Assembly: GCF_050749885.1 (NCBI RefSeq)
Contig: NZ_JBOIUB010000005.1
Span: 1-64,000, forward strand
Origin: Zooshikella sp050749885
GTDB taxonomy: Bacteria > Pseudomonadota > Gammaproteobacteria > Pseudomonadales > Zooshikellaceae
Length of the DNA: 64,000 bases
Direction of reading: 5' to 3'
The translations under genes were made by a program, and so were the position numbers. Under the pieces are notes generated by a model. It was not told the origin of the DNA, searched no databases, and worked only from the letters and a program-made list of their open reading frames with translations. This document shows, in pieces, positions 1-8,350 of the stretch; the first letter of the stretch is position 1; the number at the start of each line of letters is the position of its first letter.

Positions 1-651
1 AAAACAGTTTTTACTATGCTTTCCAAAGATAGATTCCTGTGACAATACGACTTTGACAACCGCATTCTCGCAGTTTCTATCTTTGGTACAACCTACCATT
101 CTCAGCCAAAAACTGTCCACAGTATTGACTGGTATACTTTGAGCTATTTCAAGGGAAATTAAATGACCAATATTAAATTTACCACCCGCACATTTTTCAA
201 AATCATTTTTAAGCTTATTGGTCCAATCACTTGTATCAAAATTATATTTAACAAGAAATAATGTTGGAAAAATCATACCTTCTTCCATCGTGATTGTAGT
301 ATGCGCTGTCGCTTCTTCACCAATCCTATAACTAATGCCCTGCTCGTTTAGTTCATTTTTGATTTCAGTAATATCTCGTAACTCTTTAAATGCAATACCA
401 CTAAAACCATTGAACTTTTCAGCCGAAATCCCAAAACGAACGTTAAAGTTAATAAACTCAATGTTTAGTTCTCCAAAATTCAAGCCTACACTGGTATATT
501 TATCATCTTCAATTAAGGGCCAAGCCAATGGCAAACCAAATCGATCACTGACCCGCATAGCAGATTCGTAAGGATCATTTACTTCTATCATTAGATGATC
601 AAGATTGACAAGCACTCGTTGTGTATCCTTTTTTCTAGTTTCGACATCCAA
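1..651 (-). CDS. VOC (glyoxalase-like) family protein, C-terminus outside window
   Basis: The minus strand is open from position 651 to the window edge, giving 217 codons with no stop, so the gene is partial. No ATG precedes the conserved beginning; the first in-frame ATG is about codon 19 and would cut into the motif LDHLMIEVNDP, which looks like the first strand of a vicinal-oxygen-chelate module. I therefore place the start at a TTG (651-649), which has AGGAAAG a few bases upstream and an in-frame stop just before it. Further on, GLNFGELNIEFINF fits the second half of a glyoxalase-like fold. Members bind metal or small ligands; substrate and function cannot be read here. The fold call is moderate, the coding call is good. 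Confidence 0.6.
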   Translation of the reverse strand, partial: MDVETRKKDTQRVLVNLDHLMIEVNDPYESAMRVSDRFGLPLAWPLIEDDKYTSVGLNFGELNIEFINFNVRFGISAEKFNGFSGIAFKELRDITEIKNELNEQGISYRIGEEATAHTTITMEEGMIFPTLFLVKYNFDTSDWTNKLKNDFEKCAGGKFNIGHLISLEIAQSIPVNTVDSFWLRMVGCTKDRNCENAVVKVVLSQESIFGKHSKNCF

Positions 652-1147
652 ATCTCACTTTCCTAGATCATAAGTAATACATTCTGATATTCAGAAAGTA
701 TATAAAGATGACTCTTCTCATATACTTTACTAGATTGGTAAAAATATGTCAGTAACCATTTTACTATCAGGAACACATGGCAAAGGGGTTTTATGAATTT
801 CCTTGCCTCCCAGGGCAATCACATATAACTTCACCCTTATAAAAAGCATGTTCTAAAGCCAGCTTTGCACAACGTCTGCATAACACCCTTCGAACACACC
901 ATGAAACCTTCCCTAGAAGCTTAGTTACCGCATCCTTGCGGCAAACAGTTCGACGTGTGTTATCCGGCCTTTGTCTACCACTGGTGTATATTTACTAGTG
1001 ATTCAGATATTGCAAAAAGCGGATAATATCCACTTAAATTAGGGATCTACTTTAAACCGATATATAACTAAATTTAAAGATCAGCACAGACCCTATATTT
1101 AAAAAATATCAAATACATACTAACATTTACAGATATCCACCTATTGT
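652..1147. other. Intergenic region with a large imperfect palindrome
   Basis: This 0.5 kb gap separates two leftward genes. It holds the 878-968 palindrome (listed separately) and otherwise AT-rich sequence. A minus-strand reading of about 66 codons crosses the palindrome (about 790-990), but it has no plausible start codon, so I do not call a gene. Confidence 0.5.
878..968. repeat. attC-like imperfect palindrome
   Basis: The outer arms at 880-895 and 948-963 share ATAACAC and TCGAAC on opposite strands, separated by three mismatched bases (13 of 16 positions pair). An inner hairpin, GTTACCGCA / TGCGGCAAAC, lies around 924-946. Two paired boxes per arm separated by a short unpaired spacer, a total of about 91 bp, and AAC/GTT at the extremities resemble an integron attC site. 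The outer heptamers do not fully match RYYYAAC/GTTRRRY, and no integrase is in view. A REP or MITE-like palindrome is the alternative. Confidence 0.35.
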
Positions 1148-1888
1148 CTATTCAAACGTAAATACAATGGATGCACCGATTGAAAGCCTTGCTTTAATAA
1201 AATCAGGAATATCTTCTTTAATATGTTGATCAAATTTTGCTTCTTTAATAGCTATTTTCTTCTTCTCTGACAAACCAATCAACTCTGCAACCTTTTTCGC
1301 TTTCTCATATACCCTTTTTACAATTTTCTCTCTATACTGTTCTTTATCTTTCACTTCATAGTAAATATCTTTACTCGCTACTATAATATTGTCATAGGCG
1401 TCATATTTCTTAGAGAATTTTTGAACAAAATCTAATGCAATAGCTATTTTTTCTGCTTTCACCCAAAACGTGTCACTATCTGTAAAGTCTATTGCCAAAT
1501 AAACGTTAAGATTAGAATTTACTACGTCCTCACTTTTATTAAAAAAACTGATATCAATTTTTTTAGCATACTTCTTGGGCTTAAAAAAATCTGTAGAGGA
1601 AATTGAGAATGATGGTTCATTTAATGCGTTCAACTCTTCAACCAACTTATCTAAAACAGTTTTCGACTGACTAAGGGCGGTTGTATAAGACTTATCCGTA
1701 GTTTTTATTGTCACTGGCAAATAAGCAACATCTGGTTTAACCTCTATTTCACCTTCAATTTTATATTGAAAGTTATGTTTATACATATCATATGTATTAT
1801 AACCCTTACTACTGCTGAAACCTCCATAAGCAAACGAAGCAACAAAAAAAGTAAAACTAATTAAAAAAAATTGGCTGGCATAGTTCAT
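1148..1888 (-). CDS. SIMPL (DUF541) domain periplasmic protein
   Basis: This 246-residue protein has an N-terminal signal peptide (FFLISFTFFVASFAYG). It is followed by a SIMPL/DUF541 domain: the opening strand IEVKPDVAYLPVTIKT, a helical middle rich in Lys/Ala (EKAKKVAELIGL) and a C-terminal strand ending SIGASIVFTFE, as in BP26/YggE-like proteins. The family is periplasmic and poorly understood; some members form oligomeric rings and are linked to oxidative stress. The start is the ATG at 1888, with AAGGA upstream, rather than the TTG three bases earlier. It is not obviously in an operon. Family assignment is fairly secure; the role is unknown. Confidence 0.75.
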   Translation of the reverse strand: MNYASQFFLISFTFFVASFAYGGFSSSKGYNTYDMYKHNFQYKIEGEIEVKPDVAYLPVTIKTTDKSYTTALSQSKTVLDKLVEELNALNEPSFSISSTDFFKPKKYAKKIDISFFNKSEDVVNSNLNVYLAIDFTDSDTFWVKAEKIAIALDFVQKFSKKYDAYDNIIVASKDIYYEVKDKEQYREKIVKRVYEKAKKVAELIGLSEKKKIAIKEAKFDQHIKEDIPDFIKARLSIGASIVFTFE

Positions 1889-2166
1889 CAACTGATCCTT
1901 TATTGTTCAATGCAAATATTAGACAAAACTAATCCAATATAAAGTCTCATAATGTATTTTATATTAAGAAAATTAGAGTGACATGTCATCTGATCTCATA
2001 GTATTTTTGTGTACCGAAAAATACCACTACACAAACATTCATTGGACATCTATCGTTTAAGCACTTTTTTGCTTTCAACACCTATTGCAAAGCAGACATA
2101 GCAAAAAAAGTCAGTATTAGTACCCTACTCACAAACATCTCCTCTTTAATCAAAGAGATAATTAAG

Positions 2167-2943
2167 CTATAACATAGCTTTCACCAAAACAATCCATACA
2201 ATAATTAAAATAACATAGTTTACGATAGTTCTAGCAACACCAGAAACTTTATAATTACCTGAATGAAGTACTAAGTACGAGGGAGGTTTTCTAATCCTAC
2301 TTATAAGATACACTAAAGTCGTTAACAAGATAATACCTCCAATAATCGCTACACCAGTGGTACCCAGTAAGTCAATAAATTTAACCAGTAATTTTGCCTT
2401 ACGTCCATGGGGATCAGCACCTTCTTGTTCAATCTGATCTGCCATCCTATAAAATAACCATGTTAAAAAGCCAAAAACCGTTAATGCCCATAAAGAACCA
2501 TACGATGCTTTTGGAATATTATATTCATCAACTGTTTCTATAAATTTTTCACCAAATAGATTTTTTATAAATCCATAAGCAGATTGAAACGATTGATCAT
2601 CACTAAAAAACATAGTTGCATCATCTTCACTTTTACCATCTTTAAACGTTACTTCTATTTCATTTCGTTTAATATCAGCAGATATTTTACTAACAGTAGA
2701 TAAATGTATTACTTTTACGTCTTTAGTAAATACATTCAACGGCGACTCATTATTTTTTAACTTATCTAGGGCGACTTCTTCATTTTCATTATTATCAAAA
2801 TCATCGATATAAATTGTTTCATTCGTTACTAAATAAAAATCCGTTCCGACTGTATCCTCTCCACTCCATATTTTCATACATAAGGCTCCATCATTAGTAC
2901 GCTTAAAATATTTATGGCCATCATATAAAATATAGTTTGGCAC
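2167..2943 (-). CDS. Hypothetical membrane protein
   Basis: This protein of 258 residues has a soluble N-terminal half of about 140 residues, rich in Asp, Glu and Asn. Three hydrophobic segments follow: around residues 148-167 (SLWALTVFGFLTWLFY), 193-215 (GVAIIGGIILLTTLVYLI) and at the C-terminus (IVNYVILIIVWIVLV). There is no signal peptide, so the N-terminal half probably faces the cytoplasm. The only sensible start is GTG at 2943; its ribosome binding site is weak. An inverted repeat lies about 37 bp upstream. I do not recognise a family. Confidence 0.6.
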   Translation of the reverse strand: MPNYILYDGHKYFKRTNDGALCMKIWSGEDTVGTDFYLVTNETIYIDDFDNNENEEVALDKLKNNESPLNVFTKDVKVIHLSTVSKISADIKRNEIEVTFKDGKSEDDATMFFSDDQSFQSAYGFIKNLFGEKFIETVDEYNIPKASYGSLWALTVFGFLTWLFYRMADQIEQEGADPHGRKAKLLVKFIDLLGTTGVAIIGGIILLTTLVYLISRIRKPPSYLVLHSGNYKVSGVARTIVNYVILIIVWIVLVKAML

Positions 2944-2979
2944 TAAAATAAAGCGAGTTTCGACAAGATAAAATAATAC

Positions 2980-3001
2980 GTTAACGCTATGAGACGTTAA
3001 C
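2980..3001. promoter_or_regulatory. Inverted repeat, possible operator
   Basis: GTTAACG (2980-2986) and CGTTAAC (2995-3001) form a perfect 7-bp inverted repeat with an 8-base gap. It lies 37 bp upstream of the leftward membrane protein gene. Position and symmetry suit an operator; no regulator is identified. Confidence 0.3.
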
Positions 3002-3950
3002 CCTATCTACAAGTACATTTTCTGCCAATCATTAACAGATGTTTAAGTAACGAACAGCAGTAGGCTTTATATTATAATTAGTGCTCTTTTTTTATTTTAC
3101 ATAACCACGTATAAGAAAAAGTCATCAATGAATATCTCCTGACGACAAAGAGGAATAAGCAACTTTGATAAAAAACGTTGACAACAAAATTGAATACTCA
3201 TTCTCAAAATTTATATACTAATAACGAAGGGTTTTTAATGGAGTAGGTCTACAACTGCAAAAATTGTGGTAATTACTACTTTAACTTATATGTATATAAC
3301 GCCACTCTCTTCTTCCTTAGTGATCAAGCACTGAAAACAAACGTCATGCACTCTAGAGGTATAAAAAGGGTTCGTTAAGAGTATACATAATAAAAAACCA
3401 ACGGCCACGATACATATAAATAAGTTACAATTTACAAAAGAAAAATCTAATATTTAATTTTCTTCGTATCATCCTATCGTCAGAAGGCTCTGATCCTTAT
3501 ATATTATTCAACAAAGTATAAATACAAGCAAACAAAAACCTATGAGTTGATAAAACCCAATTATTAAACATATTAGTGTCTTTTTCTTACCGCACAGAGA
3601 CGTTTAAAAACCAGCACTTTCGTTTAATTGCCTTTTAAAGTAAACACATATCTTTTAAAACATAAAACAACAAACAGACTAAATATACGTCATTAATAAT
3701 CATATAAACTTAATACCACAAATGGAATGATCACTATTTTTCAACTATGCTTTTAATAAACAGCTTTCAAAATCTAAGCAAACATCTCTAGAATACCTTA
3801 ATACATTCATCGAGCTCTTGATTTTCATTATCAAAAAAACAACAACCCAATAAAAAAGGAGAAAGCCACAACACAAAATCATAAACCTTTATTTTTAAAG
3901 ATGAACACATAAATCATCTTTAAACTAGATGTATTGAAAAATATATTTAG

Positions 3951-3971
3951 TGCCATATTACCTATATGGCA
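3951..3971. promoter_or_regulatory. Perfect inverted repeat upstream of protease gene
   Basis: TGCCATAT (3951-3958) and ATATGGCA (3964-3971) form an 8-bp perfect inverted repeat with a 5-base loop, about 100 bp before the protease start. It lies just upstream of a promoter candidate and has no T-run, so an operator or activator site is likelier than a terminator. Confidence 0.35.
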
Positions 3972-3981
3972 TCTTATGCTG

Positions 3982-4008
3982 TTGACATAAGAAATTAAAT
4001 TTTATGAT
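3982..4008 (+). promoter_or_regulatory. Possible sigma-70 promoter for the protease gene
   Basis: TTGACA at 3982-3987 matches the -35 consensus and TATGAT at 4003-4008 resembles a -10 box. The 15-base spacer is short, so confidence is modest. It would give a leader of about 55 bases before the ATG at 4069. Confidence 0.3.
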
Positions 4009-4068
4009 TTTTAGCAAGTCCTTGAAAATATTTTGTTACACATTAACAATGTTAACCGTGAGGTTATT

Positions 4069-5280
4069 ATGGCCAAGGAAACTGTACTAATCGCTATTGG
4101 CATAGCCCTGGTGTTTAGTAGCAATGCTTTCTCACAGGGTAAAACAGAAAGCCATGAGGCGGTTGATGCCACTAAAATTAAAATACAAACCGAAGAAGAG
4201 GCTTTGGCTACTGACTTAAAGTTAGTCGCTAAAGCAAAAGGATGGACTATTGAAGAAGCCAGAGCTGATTATAATGCAGCTGCAGCAGTAGGTGCTGTAG
4301 CAGAGCGATTAGCTAAATCTCACCCAGACTTATTTGTAGGATCAGTGTTATCTGAACAACCAGGTGGCACACCTTCTTTATATGTAAAAGGTACGGCACC
4401 AAGCCTAGTATACAATCTGGTCGCTGAATCAAAAATTGATATCAATATTGTTGATCAGCAACCCTTTTCATTCTTGGAATTAGAGAGCCGTGCCTATCAA
4501 ATTCAAAGTAATTTAAAGGAGCTAGGTTATAAAGATTTCGCTACTTCATTTGATTTTAGAAATGCAGGTAGAATTGACGTATTAGTTGCGGAACAAACTG
4601 ATAAACTTAACTTTTCTAGCCAAGTAGTATCTGAGTTACCCATCTCGCTACAAAGCAATGTAAATGTGACTATTAGTAAAAAACCAGTCGGTGTCGCAGA
4701 GCTGGCTTTTGGCGGGATGAGAGTGCTCGACGATAACACTTTTGAATGTACATCAGGTTGGTCTGTTGAAAATAGTAGTGGTACAACAGGTGTCACCACT
4801 GCGGGGCATTGTGATGGAATCAACCAAATAGATCATCCTCCCTATGCCTATCATCCGCTAGTTCATAAAGGGCAACATAGAGGAGCGTGGGGTGATGTGG
4901 AATGGAAAACATCCACTTATACTGAGCCCGCACAGTTCTATGCTGATCAAAATAATAACATTCGTAATGTGACGTCCCTTGAAGCGCGCGCTAATATCAC
5001 TATTGGTGAATCAATTTGTATGTTTGGCCGATCTTCAAATAAAAGGGATTGCAGCCTTGATGTCAGTGCTACCTCTGTTAGCTGTACCTTTAATGGAATC
5101 AACACGCAACGCCTCGTTCGTATGAACGGTGATGTCACAATTGGTGGTGATAGCGGTGGAGGCTGGTCTTTTAATTATAAGGCTTATGGTTCCCATGTTG
5201 GGGATTGCGGAGGTCTTAATGTATTTAGTGTCGCCGATCTTTTTGATGAAGCGCTGGGTGTAACAGTCCGAGTACAATAA
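4069..5280 (+). CDS. Secreted trypsin-like (S1 family) serine protease with pro-region
   Basis: This protein has 403 residues. The start is the ATG at 4069, with GAGG six bases upstream, giving a good signal peptide (VLIAIGIALVFSSNAFS). An open frame also extends to 4033, but it lacks these signals. A pro-region of roughly 180 residues precedes the catalytic domain. The triad is visible as TTAGHC (His247), GDVEW (Asp276) and GGDSGGGW (Ser362). Cysteines near the His and Ser suggest disulfides as in streptogrisin/alpha-lytic-type enzymes. It is probably exported and activated by pro-region removal; the substrate is unknown. It is a single gene between two palindromes and is probably regulated alone. 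Confidence 0.85.
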   Translation: MAKETVLIAIGIALVFSSNAFSQGKTESHEAVDATKIKIQTEEEALATDLKLVAKAKGWTIEEARADYNAAAAVGAVAERLAKSHPDLFVGSVLSEQPGGTPSLYVKGTAPSLVYNLVAESKIDINIVDQQPFSFLELESRAYQIQSNLKELGYKDFATSFDFRNAGRIDVLVAEQTDKLNFSSQVVSELPISLQSNVNVTISKKPVGVAELAFGGMRVLDDNTFECTSGWSVENSSGTTGVTTAGHCDGINQIDHPPYAYHPLVHKGQHRGAWGDVEWKTSTYTEPAQFYADQNNNIRNVTSLEARANITIGESICMFGRSSNKRDCSLDVSATSVSCTFNGINTQRLVRMNGDVTIGGDSGGGWSFNYKAYGSHVGDCGGLNVFSVADLFDEALGVTVRVQ

Positions 5281-5283
5281 GCC

Positions 5284-5321
5284 AAAAAACCTCGATTATG
5301 TGGTACAGTACATAATCGAGG
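5284..5321 (-). terminator. Rho-independent terminator for leftward genes
   Basis: A perfect 12-bp stem (CCTCGATTATGT at 5290-5301 with ACATAATCGAGG at 5310-5321) is followed on the minus strand by six T. It ends leftward transcription from the exporter and small membrane protein genes. It begins just after the protease stop and may also stabilise that mRNA end. Confidence 0.75.
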
Positions 5322-5444
5322 ATATAGAGAGCTTTATGAAAAATAGTCTAGAAAAGGGGTCATTAAATCATAACAACAACTAAAACGGATCATATGTAAC
5401 AACTCACACTTTATTTGCTACGAACACTAGACGTTGTATCATTA

Positions 5445-5714
5445 TCAATCAAAAACATCTTTACCTTTTATCAGAGTAAAAATTGAATAGCCACCGACTA
5501 TTGTTCCAATGGGAAAAGCTGGCAACATTAATATTGCAATAACCATTGATGGCAACCATGACCAGTGTTCATATTTTCGTAATCCAAAAGCAATTACCAA
5601 GGAGGATAGAGAAAGTACAACGGACAAGTACAATGCAATGTGATTATTGTCTAAGTAAAGTTCAAATACACAAAAGCTTAAAGATGATATTGTCAATTTT
5701 AACTTACAACGCAT
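5445..5714 (-). CDS. Small hypothetical membrane protein
   Basis: This 89-residue protein is largely hydrophobic. Segments around residues 26-44 (ALYLSVVLSLSSLVIAFGL) and 54-81 (PSMVIAILMLPAFPIG onward) suggest two or three membrane spans. The ATG at 5714 lies five bases after the stop of the LysE-family gene, so the two are probably co-transcribed, ending at the 5284-5321 terminator. The ribosome binding site is weak, suggesting translational coupling. The C-terminal GGYSIFTLIKG is seen in many small integral membrane proteins of unknown role. No function can be assigned. Confidence 0.6.
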   Translation of the reverse strand: MRCKLKLTISSLSFCVFELYLDNNHIALYLSVVLSLSSLVIAFGLRKYEHWSWLPSMVIAILMLPAFPIGTIVGGYSIFTLIKGKDVFD

Positions 5715-5719
5715 AATTC

Positions 5720-6358
5720 TTAAGCTTTCACATTGGCGAGGTTAAAACCAAACCACAACATTAAACTACCCATTACACCTTTAATTAAACGTGTAAACAA
5801 AGGTCGGTCCCCACCCATTGCTTTCGCAGCAACCAATGCTACACATGTAAACCATATACCTACGATAATAACCTGTAAGCTCACAAGAAAAAGCGTAGTA
5901 GTGACTATGTCTGCAACATCTACTAAAAACTGAGGAAACAACGCCAGATAGAACATTGATACCTTAGGGTTCAAAATATTTGTAGTAAACCCCTGCACCC
6001 ATGCGCTACAAAAAGATTTATGCTGTTTCCTTTTTTGAATAAAGCTTAATTTATTGTTTTGTGGTGATGGCTTTAATGCCTGCAGTAATGATGTCATACC
6101 AAGGTATATTAAATACACAACACCTAACGTCTTTACAACTATAAAAATCTCCGCTGACCCCATAATGAGAGCGGATATACCAATCACTGAACACAAGCCA
6201 TGTACATAGAAACCACACAGTGTACCAAGTAGTGTCACAAAAGCAGTTTTACGTCCATGAACAATCGCATTAGTTACAATAAGCAATCCGTTTGGGCCAG
6301 GTAACATAACCCCTAACCCCACAATAACACAAAAACTCGTTAATAATTCAGAAGACAC
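5720..6358 (-). CDS. LysE/RhtB family amino-acid exporter
   Basis: This 212-residue polytopic membrane protein carries the N-terminal LysE-family signature GVMLPGPNGLLIVTNAI, followed by a Gly-rich helix (GTLCGFYVHGL). The central loop contains NILNPKVSMFYLALFPQF, typical of RhtB-type homoserine/threonine exporters. About six membrane helices fit the family. The start is GTG at 6358, with AGGA suitably upstream. It expels amino acids or related metabolites across the inner membrane; the substrate cannot be told from sequence. It leads a two-gene unit with the 89-residue protein. Confidence 0.85.
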   Translation of the reverse strand: MSSELLTSFCVIVGLGVMLPGPNGLLIVTNAIVHGRKTAFVTLLGTLCGFYVHGLCSVIGISALIMGSAEIFIVVKTLGVVYLIYLGMTSLLQALKPSPQNNKLSFIQKRKQHKSFCSAWVQGFTTNILNPKVSMFYLALFPQFLVDVADIVTTTLFLVSLQVIIVGIWFTCVALVAAKAMGGDRPLFTRLIKGVMGSLMLWFGFNLANVKA

Positions 6359-6443
6359 TGTTTATCCTGTATCAATAAAGACTGATATATACAAAAAAGT
6401 AGTAACTCATATTACCCATGAATTCCCGTTTTTGAGCAGATCG

Positions 6444-6953
6444 CTACATAGTACAAGACGAAGTAAACAACTTTTCTAACCAAATAGAGCTTATATATTC
6501 TCCATTTTTCTTGGCGTACTCATTAAACACTCCTATTTCACTGAATCCAAATCGTTTGTGTAACTTTATTGATGATTCATTCGGAAGAGCTATACCACAA
6601 AGCGCTCTATGAACAGCTTGAACAGATAATGCTGAAAATAGGCGTGTATACAATGCTGTACCTATCCCCATGCCTTTGGCTTTTTCATTTAAGTAGATTG
6701 TTACCTCAACAGTATCACTAAAAGCCATACCCGTCCGATAAGCTTGAGAACAAGCAAAACCAAGTACTTTTCCATCTTTTACAGCTACATAAATCTGGTG
6801 TTTCGTTTCTGGATTAAATTGTAAAAACCAGTCCAAACGGTTTTCATAAGTAAATATTTTTTCTTCAAATCGAGTATTTGAAGTCAAAATAAAATGATTA
6901 AATATATCAGTAATTACTTCTACGTGAGATCGCTCACCAACCTTTATTTCCAC
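6444..6953 (-). CDS. GNAT family N-acetyltransferase, phosphinothricin-acetyltransferase-like
   Basis: This 169-residue protein belongs to the GNAT fold. The acetyl-CoA binding motif KAKGMGIGTA lies at residues 91-100. The C-terminal half (LPNESSIKLHKRFGF, then a Gly-Phe-rich end) is typical of the COG1247 group that includes phosphinothricin and methionine-sulfone acetyltransferases. It would transfer acetyl from acetyl-CoA to a small amine. The start is GTG at 6953, with a strong AAGGAG five bases upstream. It is leftward, 85 bp upstream of the LysE-family exporter gene; a detoxification pairing is possible but inferred. Confidence 0.8.
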   Translation of the reverse strand: MEIKVGERSHVEVITDIFNHFILTSNTRFEEKIFTYENRLDWFLQFNPETKHQIYVAVKDGKVLGFACSQAYRTGMAFSDTVEVTIYLNEKAKGMGIGTALYTRLFSALSVQAVHRALCGIALPNESSIKLHKRFGFSEIGVFNEYAKKNGEYISSIWLEKLFTSSCTM

Positions 6954-7473
6954 TTAAACTCCTTGTTTATTTATTTTAGCCTATATCAATAACAAACAAT
7001 ACTGATTAAAATTCACCTAAAAACCCATGATAAAAAAGCACTTTTCTGTGAGAGCTGTGCCAGCGTTGAACTCATAGCCCTGTTAGTATCGAGGATACAA
7101 CCGCTAAACATGCAGCAGTCGCTGTTTTAATCCTCATCTATTCCTTATACATCGTGTCCCTCTGTGTACTGCTTAACTGAGTAGTCAATAAATATAAAAA
7201 ATTCGTTAGTCGTATAACTATATAAGCAAGAGATTTTTCAAGGGCATTATACTTTAGTCTATATTGGGCAATAATCTCTTGTAATAGATTATCAATTTTT
7301 TTATAAAGTCATCCTGAAAGTGGTTTGTGTCAATCGATAATAATCGATAGATTCTATTTAATCAAATCTATCTAATTGCTTTATATCTAAATTACCGTTT
7401 GAATAGTCAACCACTTTCTTAATGCCAAAAATAGTATTACTTAGTGTTACTACCAAACAAAAGGACTTTCTTC
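6954..7473. other. Intergenic region with a MITE-like repeat
   Basis: This 520-bp gap between divergent genes contains the degenerate repeat copy at 7037-7173. The AT-rich remainder presumably carries the promoters of the acetyltransferase and of the secreted protein at 7474. Nothing else is recognised. Confidence 0.5.
7037..7173 (-). mobile_element. MITE-like dispersed repeat, degenerate copy (inverted)
   Basis: Read on the minus strand, this matches the full copy at 15248-15448. Shared blocks include TGTATAAGGAATA, a GCATGTTTAGCG core, an AGGGC(T/C)ATGAG block and CGCTG(A/G)CACAGCT near the end. By eye identity is about 70 percent over 135 bp. The terminal inverted repeats are decayed. It contains no coding capacity. 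Confidence 0.6.
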
Positions 7474-8298
7474 ATGAAATTAAAATGCTTAAGCATTGCC
7501 TTAGCGACTCTACCATTAATGGTATCTGCAGCTGATTATTATGAATATTGTAATCAAATATTAGTTGATGGCACTTTGCAAACTTATGAGTCAACTTCAA
7601 ACTATGAGGCCAAAATTGCGTTAAAAAAATGGCTATGTAGCCATGAATCAAGCTCAGGTGGTGGAGGTGGTGGTTTAGAGCTGGATGTTATTGGTATTTT
7701 TACGATTGGTGGTAGCGGTCAGTCTGCAAAGCAATGGAAAAAAGAAAACTGTTCAGGGACCGACTACAATTATGAAGGCAGTAAATCATCTCATGTGTTA
7801 ATTCAACATAGTAGTGATAGTGTTATTAACGCATGGTCTCAATGTATTAAGGATATTCGTCCTGAAAAGCTAGCATGCTATGCAAAAGAAACAGAAAGCT
7901 CTTTATTGATGACTGTAGAGCTTGGTTACGGTATAGGTAATATAGAAAATGCTGAAGTGGTGGGTACTAACCTAGATCCTCTTACCAGCGTTCCTAACCG
8001 CTTTCGACCAGGTAAGAAAAATTTACGATATAGAATTAATAACCCACGTTATGAGTCATATTTTGATTTAAATGGTGAAGCGGATTACCTTGATGTGTCT
8101 TGCAGTTATACCATTCCATCAAAACCGGTATCTGAAGATGGTGATAAAGGATGTGAAGTATTCCGATTACAGTCTTTGAGCAAGGGAAAAATCACTGCCT
8201 ATGAATATCAATATCTACGAGAAATGAACCAGGTGCCCTTATTCAGCAATAAAAATGGCGAACTGATTGGCTACTACAGTTGTTCAGAATTCGAATAA
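7474..8298 (+). CDS. Secreted Cys-containing hypothetical protein
   Basis: This 274-residue protein starts at the ATG at 7474, which has AAAGGA upstream and gives a clean signal peptide (CLSIALATLPLMVSA). The open frame starting at GTG 7444 is less suitable. After the signal comes DYYEYCNQ, then a six-glycine linker near residue 60. The rest is a soluble region with about eight cysteines, suggesting a disulfide-bonded periplasmic or extracellular protein. No family is recognised. The next gene, 52 bp after its stop in the same direction, encodes a secreted Hint-domain protein. The two are plausibly one transcript and may act together; that link is inference. Confidence 0.65.
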   Translation: MKLKCLSIALATLPLMVSAADYYEYCNQILVDGTLQTYESTSNYEAKIALKKWLCSHESSSGGGGGGLELDVIGIFTIGGSGQSAKQWKKENCSGTDYNYEGSKSSHVLIQHSSDSVINAWSQCIKDIRPEKLACYAKETESSLLMTVELGYGIGNIENAEVVGTNLDPLTSVPNRFRPGKKNLRYRINNPRYESYFDLNGEADYLDVSCSYTIPSKPVSEDGDKGCEVFRLQSLSKGKITAYEYQYLREMNQVPLFSNKNGELIGYYSCSEFE

Positions 8299-8350
8299 AA
8301 TATAACTATAAATAAATGACTACAAGAATAAAAAGCATATGGAGTATTCA

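Larger units (their letters stand above)
2944..4068. other. Long AT-rich intergenic region
   Basis: This 1.1 kb divergent gap contains no gene I can support. Two inverted repeats sit near its ends (2980-3001 and 3951-3971), with a promoter candidate beside the second. A stop-interrupted stretch around 3247-3379 could encode a short zinc-ribbon-like peptide (CKNCG), but the only upstream ATG meets a stop two codons later, so at most it is a gene remnant. Confidence 0.5.

Noticed and set aside
335..571. Plus-strand frame of 78 codons
   Set aside because: It lies antisense to the VOC gene, whose minus-strand frame is open over 217 codons and has recognisable domain sequence.
790..990. Minus-strand frame of about 66 codons with several Cys and Arg
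   Set aside because: It has no ATG, GTG or TTG start after the upstream stop and crosses the palindrome, so composition alone explains it.
3247..3379. Possible zinc-ribbon peptide (CKNCG)
   Set aside because: The only upstream ATG meets a stop two codons later; there is no start or ribosome binding site. Kept only as a possible remnant.
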